Source: Acetatifactor sp. (GTDB taxonomy: Bacteria > Bacillota > Clostridia > Lachnospirales > Lachnospiraceae). Taken from it: a stretch of 32,915 nt of DNA. The translations under genes and the position numbers were made by a program. Positions within the stretch are counted from its first letter, which is position 1. Each line of letters opens with the position of its first letter. The DNA lies in contig JAEDDX010000025.1 in assembly GCA_016293615.1 (NCBI GenBank), positions 1 to 32,915 of the forward strand, read 5' to 3'. Positions 29,442 to 32,915 of the stretch are shown piece by piece. The notes beneath the pieces were generated by a model. The model was not told the origin of the DNA. It saw only the letters and a list, made by a program, of their open reading frames with translations, and ran no database searches.

Positions 29442-29817
29442 CGATCAGCTTCCTCAGCTGTTCCACTTCTTCTGCTGTCGGTTTGCTTTCCTCGCACAGG
29501 GCGGAAACCAGTGACGTAAGCTGTCCCTGGAACCAGAACTCCCTGATATGTTTTAAAAAGTTCAGGGTGTACTGCTTCTCGTCACGCTCTGCATGAATAT
29601 ATGCGATTCTTCCCCTGCGATAAGTCGTTACGAATCCTTTTTCAATCAGTCTCTGAATAAAGGTTGCAACCGTGGTTCTTGCATAATTCTTCCCATACTT
29701 CGTCTTGATCTGCTCGATCACCTCGGGGGTCGGGATGTCGCCCTTGGCATCCCATACGATTTTCATAATCATTTTTTCGCAACTGCTAAGATCCTTCTCT
29801 TTTTGTACTGTTCTCAT
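29425..29817 (-). CDS. BlaI/MecI/CopY family transcriptional repressor
   Basis: 130 residues. The N-terminal winged helix matches the family: LSSCEKMIMKIVWDAKGDIPTPEVIEQI, then YARTTVATFIQRLIEKGFVTTYRRGR, the usual site of repressor cleavage lying shortly after. The C-terminal part (FLKHIREFWFQGQLTSLVSALCEE...EEVEQLRKLIDEM) fits the dimerisation helices. BlaI proteins bind TACA-type dyads as dimers and are cut by the partner M56 protease. GAGAGG before the ATG at 29817 sets the start; eight codons upstream are open but lack a site. A strong dyad upstream (29846-29875) is the likely operator. Confidence 0.93.
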   Translation of the reverse strand: MRTVQKEKDLSSCEKMIMKIVWDAKGDIPTPEVIEQIKTKYGKNYARTTVATFIQRLIEKGFVTTYRRGRIAYIHAERDEKQYTLNFLKHIREFWFQGQLTSLVSALCEESKPTAEEVEQLRKLIDEMDH

Positions 29818-29845
29818 TTTGCACCTCTCAAAAATAATCATGTAT

Positions 29846-29875
29846 TACAATAAAGTAATTACTGCCTTTATTGTA
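29846..29875. promoter_or_regulatory. Candidate BlaI-type operator upstream of the repressor gene
   Basis: TACAATAAAG (29846-29855) and CTTTATTGTA (29866-29875) form a perfect 10-bp inverted repeat with a 10-bp spacer. A second perfect palindrome, GTAATTAC (29855-29862), lies inside. BlaI/MecI sites are TACA/TGTA dyads, so autoregulation of the repressor-protease-cellulase unit is expected. Confidence 0.75.
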
Positions 29876-29880
29876 CTTGA

Positions 29881-29914
29881 AAAGCGGCCAAGTTTCAAGC
29901 GAAACCTGACCGCA
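29881..29914 (-). terminator. Intrinsic terminator after the Rrf2-type gene
   Basis: On the minus strand GCGGTCAGGTTTC, loop GCTT, GAAACTTGGCCGC (29914-29885): an 13-position stem with two mismatches, followed by TTTT (29884-29881). It lies 43 bp past the regulator stop and just upstream of the blaI operator. Confidence 0.8.
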
Positions 29915-29957
29915 ATATCATTTAATTACTGCCTGAATATGTAAAAATCTGTTGCCG

Positions 29958-30398
29958 TTAAATACTGTAATCGAAATTGCCCATCCGTTTCTTCCTTTTG
30001 TCCACAAGATCAGCGATTGTGACGCCGTCTATCACCCGGTTGATGGCATCATACAGGTTCTGCCACACTTCAAGTGTCTCGCAGCAGTCTGCTCTGTCGC
30101 AGGCGGGCGCTCCCTCCTCCAGACAGGAGACCGGTGCCATGGAGCCCTCGGTCAGACGAAGAATCATTCCGACCGTGTATTCTTCGGGCGACTTCGTCAG
30201 GCGGTATCCCCCCTGGGCGCCGCGCACGCTGCTCACATAGCCTGCCTTATTGAGTACCGCGATGATCTGTTCCAGATACTTCTCGGACAGATTCTGCCTC
30301 GCGGCTATGTCTTTTACCTTGATACATTCCCCGGTATCATTTACCGCCAGATCCAGCATCACCCGCACGGCATATCTTCCCTTCGTAGAGATTTTCAT
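29958..30398 (-). CDS. Rrf2 family transcriptional regulator, IscR/CymR-like
   Basis: 146 residues. The start MKISTKGRYAVRVMLDLAV and the winged helix VKDIAARQNLSEKYLEQIIAVLNKAGYVSSVRG (split by the turn) followed by GGYRL are diagnostic of Rrf2. A cysteine cluster, Cys92, Cys100, Cys105 and Cys106, falls where IscR holds its Fe-S cluster, though the spacing (CX7CX4CC) differs. Rrf2 regulators next to cysK are typically CymR-type cysteine regulators, which lack the cluster, so this one combines features of both. It is downstream of cysK on the same strand, with its own promoter TTTACT-16-TATAAT (30449-30476). The proposed targets are the twin sites at cysK and metY. Confidence 0.92.
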   Translation of the reverse strand: MKISTKGRYAVRVMLDLAVNDTGECIKVKDIAARQNLSEKYLEQIIAVLNKAGYVSSVRGAQGGYRLTKSPEEYTVGMILRLTEGSMAPVSCLEEGAPACDRADCCETLEVWQNLYDAINRVIDGVTIADLVDKRKKRMGNFDYSI

Positions 30399-30448
30399 GT
30401 AATCCTCCGTTGCTATATTCCTTGTATCCTGATAGAGTTACTGATATT

Positions 30449-30476
30449 ATTATACTCAATCCCCATAAAAAGTAAA
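30449..30476 (-). promoter_or_regulatory. Promoter of the Rrf2-type regulator gene
   Basis: On the minus strand TTTACT (30476-30471), a 16-bp spacer and a perfect TATAAT (30454-30449), about 50 bp before the start codon. TATCAG motifs just downstream are possible regulator contacts, but no clean dyad is visible and they do not match the metY/cysK site. Confidence 0.7.
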
Positions 30477-30491
30477 CCCTATCCTGAAGGA

Positions 30492-31430
30492 TTAAGCTTC
30501 CGCAAAGATCGGATTGGACAGATATCTGTCACCGGAATCGGGAAGGAGAGCGACAATGGTCTTTCCCTGATTCTCAGGGCGCTTCGCCAACACGGTTGCG
30601 GCATGCAGGGCTGCACCAGAAGTGATTCCGACCAGAATACCCTCCGACTTTGCAATGAGTCTTCCCGCGCCGAACGCCTCCTGTGTCGTCACCGTGATGA
30701 TCTCATCATAAATAGCGGTGTCCAGAATAGAGGGCACGAATCCGGCTCCGATGCCCTGCAGCTTGTGAGGTCCGGGCTGTCCACCGGAGAGGACGGGAGA
30801 ATCGTCGGGCTCTACCGCAACGACTTTGATATCAGGATTTTTAGACTTCAAATAACTTCCGATGCCGGTGATGGTTCCGCCGGTACCGACGCCTGCCACA
30901 AAAATATCCACCTTGCCATCCGTGTCCTCCCAGATCTCAGGACCGGTGTATGTCCTATGGGCAGCGGGATTCGCGGCATTGTCAAACTGTCCCAGGATCA
31001 CGGAACCCGGTATCTGACTCTGCAATTCCTCCGCCTTCGCAATGGCGCCCTTCATCCCCTTTGCGCCTTCCGTCAGCACAAGCTCTGCGCCGTATGCCTT
31101 CAATAAGATTCTTCTCTCTACACTCATGGTCTCGGGAAGGGTCAGAATGGTCCTGTAGCCTCTCGCAGCCGCAACACTGGCAAGACCGATTCCGGTATTG
31201 CCTGAGGTAGGCTCGATGATCGTTGCGCCGGGCTTTAATACTCCGCTGTTCTCTGCATCTTTGATCATGGACAATGCCACTCTGTCCTTCACACTGCCTG
31301 CCGGGTTCAGATATTCCAGCTTCGCCAAAATGGTCGCGCCGGTCACAGCGCTTTGTTTCGAGAAATTCCCTACCTCCAAAAGAGGGGTATTACCAATCAG
31401 TTCCGTTGCACTTTTATAAATTTTACTCAT
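30492..31430 (-). CDS. cysK: Cysteine synthase A (O-acetylserine sulfhydrylase)
   Basis: 312 residues with every CysK hallmark: ELIGNTPLLEV, the PLP lysine Lys48 in NPAGSVKDRVA, the substrate loop EPTSGNTGIGLA, the phosphate loop GVGTGGTITGIGSYL, EPDDSPVLSGG, GIGAGFVPSILD and GITSGAALHAA. It makes cysteine from O-acetylserine and sulfide in the cytosol. The start at 31430 has AAGGAG eight bases upstream; seven further codons upstream are open but cover that site. A strong promoter (31485-31513) and the 23-bp candidate operator (31450-31472) precede it, and the Rrf2 regulator gene follows. Confidence 0.96.
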   Translation of the reverse strand: MSKIYKSATELIGNTPLLEVGNFSKQSAVTGATILAKLEYLNPAGSVKDRVALSMIKDAENSGVLKPGATIIEPTSGNTGIGLASVAAARGYRTILTLPETMSVERRILLKAYGAELVLTEGAKGMKGAIAKAEELQSQIPGSVILGQFDNAANPAAHRTYTGPEIWEDTDGKVDIFVAGVGTGGTITGIGSYLKSKNPDIKVVAVEPDDSPVLSGGQPGPHKLQGIGAGFVPSILDTAIYDEIITVTTQEAFGAGRLIAKSEGILVGITSGAALHAATVLAKRPENQGKTIVALLPDSGDRYLSNPIFAEA

Positions 31431-31449
31431 GATCAATTCTCCTTCTCTC

Positions 31450-31472
31450 ATTTCCTACTATTTCGGTAGGTT
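31450..31472 (-). promoter_or_regulatory. Candidate cysteine-regulon operator at cysK
   Basis: On the minus strand AACCTACCGA then AATAGTAGGAAAT, matching the metY site (12751-12773) at 20 of 23 bases. It contains the perfect dyad CCTAC/GTAGG. It lies downstream of the -10, from about base 6 to 28 of the transcript, so bound protein would block initiation or clearance. Confidence 0.7.
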
Positions 31473-31484
31473 TGTTATGGATTG

Positions 31485-31513
31485 ACTATACACCACTTTA
31501 GACTGTTTGTCAA
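31485..31513 (-). promoter_or_regulatory. cysK promoter
   Basis: On the minus strand a perfect TTGACA (31513-31508), a 17-bp spacer and TATAGT (31490-31485). The leader to the ATG is about 50 bp and contains the candidate operator, with no room for a riboswitch. Confidence 0.88.
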
Positions 31514-31532
31514 TCCACTAAATAAAGAAATT

Positions 31533-31581
31533 GAAAAAGGTAACGATTCGGAGCACATTTGCATGCTCTGAATCGTTACCT
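31533..31581 (-). terminator. Intrinsic terminator of the diguanylate cyclase gene
   Basis: A long stem, AGGTAACGATTC/GAATCGTTACCT (31538-31549 with 31570-31581), extended by GAGCA/TGCTC after a one-base mismatch. On the minus strand a T-tract follows. It lies just past the diguanylate cyclase stop and shields the cysK promoter. Confidence 0.92.
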
Positions 31582-31607
31582 CGCATAGCTTCTTTTTTTA
31601 CCCGCTG

Positions 31608-32657
31608 TTAAAGCACAACCTGATTTTTGCCGTTGTTCTTTCCTTTATACAGGTTTTCATCTGCCCTGGCAATCAGAATCTCCTTCGTCGAGCCCTGGAA
31701 ATAAGGGCATACACCGATCGTAACGGTAATGCTGACACTCTTTCCCTCAAACTCTACCACAGTGTTCTCAATCGCCTCACGACACCTCTCTGCGGCGCGC
31801 TTCGCAGGCGCTCTGCCGCCGGCCACCAGAATCAGTATTTCCTCGCCGCCCCACCGGAATACCACATCATCCGCTCTCAGGCAGTTTTTGATCACAGATG
31901 CAATCGTGCGAAGCACCTCGTCACCGCATTCATGTCCATAGGTATCATTGATATGCTTAAAATCATCCAGGTCACAGAGAAGGACGCTGAAATCAATCCC
32001 TTCACCGCGCGCCTTCTTAAAAAAGATATCCAGATACAGGTCAAGCGATCTTCGGTTCAGGAGCTTCGTCAGGCCGTCAATATTAGCGCTGTTCTCCAGC
32101 TGCACATAGCTCTGTTTCAGCTTTTCGGTCTCTTCGTTCACGATCATGATGAAGATTACGGAAAAGATGATCAACATTACCACGGCCAGGGTAGTATTGA
32201 AGACATAGAGCAGTTTCTCGGAGAACGGATTCAGTTCATACACCTGCAGGCCGAGGCAATAAGTCAAAAGCAGGCAGATATAAATCAGGCCCACCAGCAC
32301 AAAACTGAGAGTCAGCGATGGCTTGATCTCTTTGGACTGGAATGTGTACATCAGATAGAAAGCGATCGGAATCAGCGCCATAATATACTGCATAAAGCCG
32401 CAGCTCCAACCCACCGTCACTGTTGATGTCACAGCCACGGCAACCACTTCGATCGTGCACCAGAACGCGCACCGCTTCATATCCCCCTCTTTGGCGACCT
32501 TATGCGAAAGAAGAAGATAGAATACCACACTCGCGATATTGATATACCCAAGTATCCTGCAGCCCTCACAGAAGAAGACGATCAACATGATAAGATGCAC
32601 AATTGCAAGACCGGCATAAAGACGAGCATAGACCATTCTCTTGTTATCAAATTTCAT
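31608..32657 (-). CDS. Membrane diguanylate cyclase (GGDEF domain)
   Basis: 349 residues. The N-terminal half has about six membrane helices (from residue 11 to about 175). A short coiled coil (NEETEKLKQSYVQLENSANID) leads to a GGDEF domain: DGLTKLLNRRSLD, LCDLDDFKHINDTYGHECGDEVL and the active-site GGEEI in FRWGGEEILILV. The product-inhibition site RxxD is present as RADD, five residues before the GG. The ending is RADENLYKGKNNGKNQVV. It should make cyclic-di-GMP from two GTP at the membrane in response to an unknown signal. It is a single gene; GGGG eight bases upstream is a modest ribosome binding site. Confidence 0.95.
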   Translation of the reverse strand: MKFDNKRMVYARLYAGLAIVHLIMLIVFFCEGCRILGYINIASVVFYLLLSHKVAKEGDMKRCAFWCTIEVVAVAVTSTVTVGWSCGFMQYIMALIPIAFYLMYTFQSKEIKPSLTLSFVLVGLIYICLLLTYCLGLQVYELNPFSEKLLYVFNTTLAVVMLIIFSVIFIMIVNEETEKLKQSYVQLENSANIDGLTKLLNRRSLDLYLDIFFKKARGEGIDFSVLLCDLDDFKHINDTYGHECGDEVLRTIASVIKNCLRADDVVFRWGGEEILILVAGGRAPAKRAAERCREAIENTVVEFEGKSVSITVTIGVCPYFQGSTKEILIARADENLYKGKNNGKNQVVL

Positions 32658-32695
32658 TCCGTTTACCCCATATACTAAACTGCATATAACCCTTT

Positions 32696-32915
32696 TTAAA
32701 TTCTAACAGAATTCATAGAAAAACACAAGGAAATATATAACCGTTCCGCCGAAAATATTCTGTGCGGACGATTCTGTCGGCGGCTCCGGTTGCGCGCAAA
32801 AGCAGACAAAAAAACGGAAGACCCGTCGTCATCTCTGACGATCAGGTCTTCCACTTTTACCTGAAACAAATCACACAGCACCATCAGGTTATCGATCGTG
32901 GGAAGGGCATCCCCC
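32696..32915 (-). CDS. XRE family transcriptional regulator, 3' part only
   Basis: The frame enters from the right edge and reads GDALPTIDNLMVLCDLFQVKVEDLIV, the second half of an XRE/Cro-C1 helix-turn-helix domain (recognition-helix end and the last helix). The N-terminal half is outside the window. After RDDDGSSV the frame runs through a strong terminator hairpin (32816-32852) and on for about 40 more residues with no domain character, to a stop at 32696. The protein may be a short XRE repressor with a run-on tail, or a truncated longer regulator. Confidence 0.75.
   Translation of the reverse strand, partial: GDALPTIDNLMVLCDLFQVKVEDLIVRDDDGSSVFLSAFARNRSRRQNRPHRIFSAERLYISLCFSMNSVRI
32808..32852 (-). 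terminator. Strong terminator inside the XRE reading frame
   Basis: On the minus strand GGAAGACC pairs with GGGTCTTCC, with inner TCGTCA/TGACGA and loop GAGA (32852-32816), followed by G and seven Ts (32814-32808). It is a textbook intrinsic terminator but lies before the in-frame stop at 32696. Confidence 0.85.

Noticed and set aside
29952..31106. 384-codon plus-strand frame opposite the Rrf2 gene and cysK
   Set aside because: It crosses two genes and a promoter on the other strand and has no recognisable domain.

Overview
The window looks like a chromosomal segment of a spore-forming, fibre-degrading Firmicute, most likely a gut Lachnospiraceae. The evidence is the spore-maturation pair spmA/spmB, AGGAGG-type ribosome binding sites, sigma-A-type promoters, and plant-cell-wall enzymes (a GH120 beta-xylosidase, a GH51 arabinofuranosidase and a GH5 endoglucanase). 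The family assignment is inferred from recalled protein families; no search was run.

Layout. 1-1923 is an accessory, repeat-rich stretch. It holds an exact-period 52-bp tandem array running off the left edge, an AT-rich P-loop kinase-like gene bracketed by two copies of a 29-bp repeat that are each followed by a hairpin, and a 62-bp tandem array. 1924-3942 is an intracellular GH120 xylosidase. 4261-9499 (minus) is sbcD-sbcC followed by spmA-spmB. 9771-11410 (plus) is a DUF1697 gene overlapping by ATGA a gene for a membrane-anchored protein with about 26 uninterrupted pentapeptide units. It converges with, and overlaps by 12 bp, metY (11399-12685, minus). A 36-residue membrane peptide gene (12868-12978) is divergent from metY. 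13460-18237 (minus) holds a MATE exporter, then the GH51 arabinofuranosidase, whose stop codon overlaps the start of an ABC-F ATPase.

18598-22468 (minus) is a pentose operon: xylulokinase, a DUF4867 protein, then an L-fucose/L-arabinose-type isomerase. A LacI-type regulator (22730-23749) is divergent from it. Next come a divergent cysteine-synthase paralogue (23855-24784) and a tocopherol-cyclase-like protein with a 13-codon leader ORF (24993-26179). 26275-29817 (minus) is a BlaI-type repressor, an M56 (BlaR1/MecR1-like) membrane protease whose outer domain is not a penicillin-binding domain, and a surface-anchored GH5 cellulase. 29958-31430 (minus) is cysK followed by an Rrf2/IscR-like regulator. 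A GGDEF diguanylate cyclase and the 3' end of an XRE regulator close the window.

How the genes work together. The glycosidases and the pentose operon outline an arabinoxylan/cellulose route: surface endoglucanase, then intracellular removal of xylose and arabinose, then isomerase plus kinase. The sulfur genes form a second theme: metY and cysK carry an almost identical 23-bp site at their promoters, a good candidate target for the Rrf2 protein encoded beside cysK. The most unusual items are the BlaI/M56/cellulase module, the pentad-repeat membrane protein, the shared metY/cysK operator and the repeat-bracketed kinase cassette.
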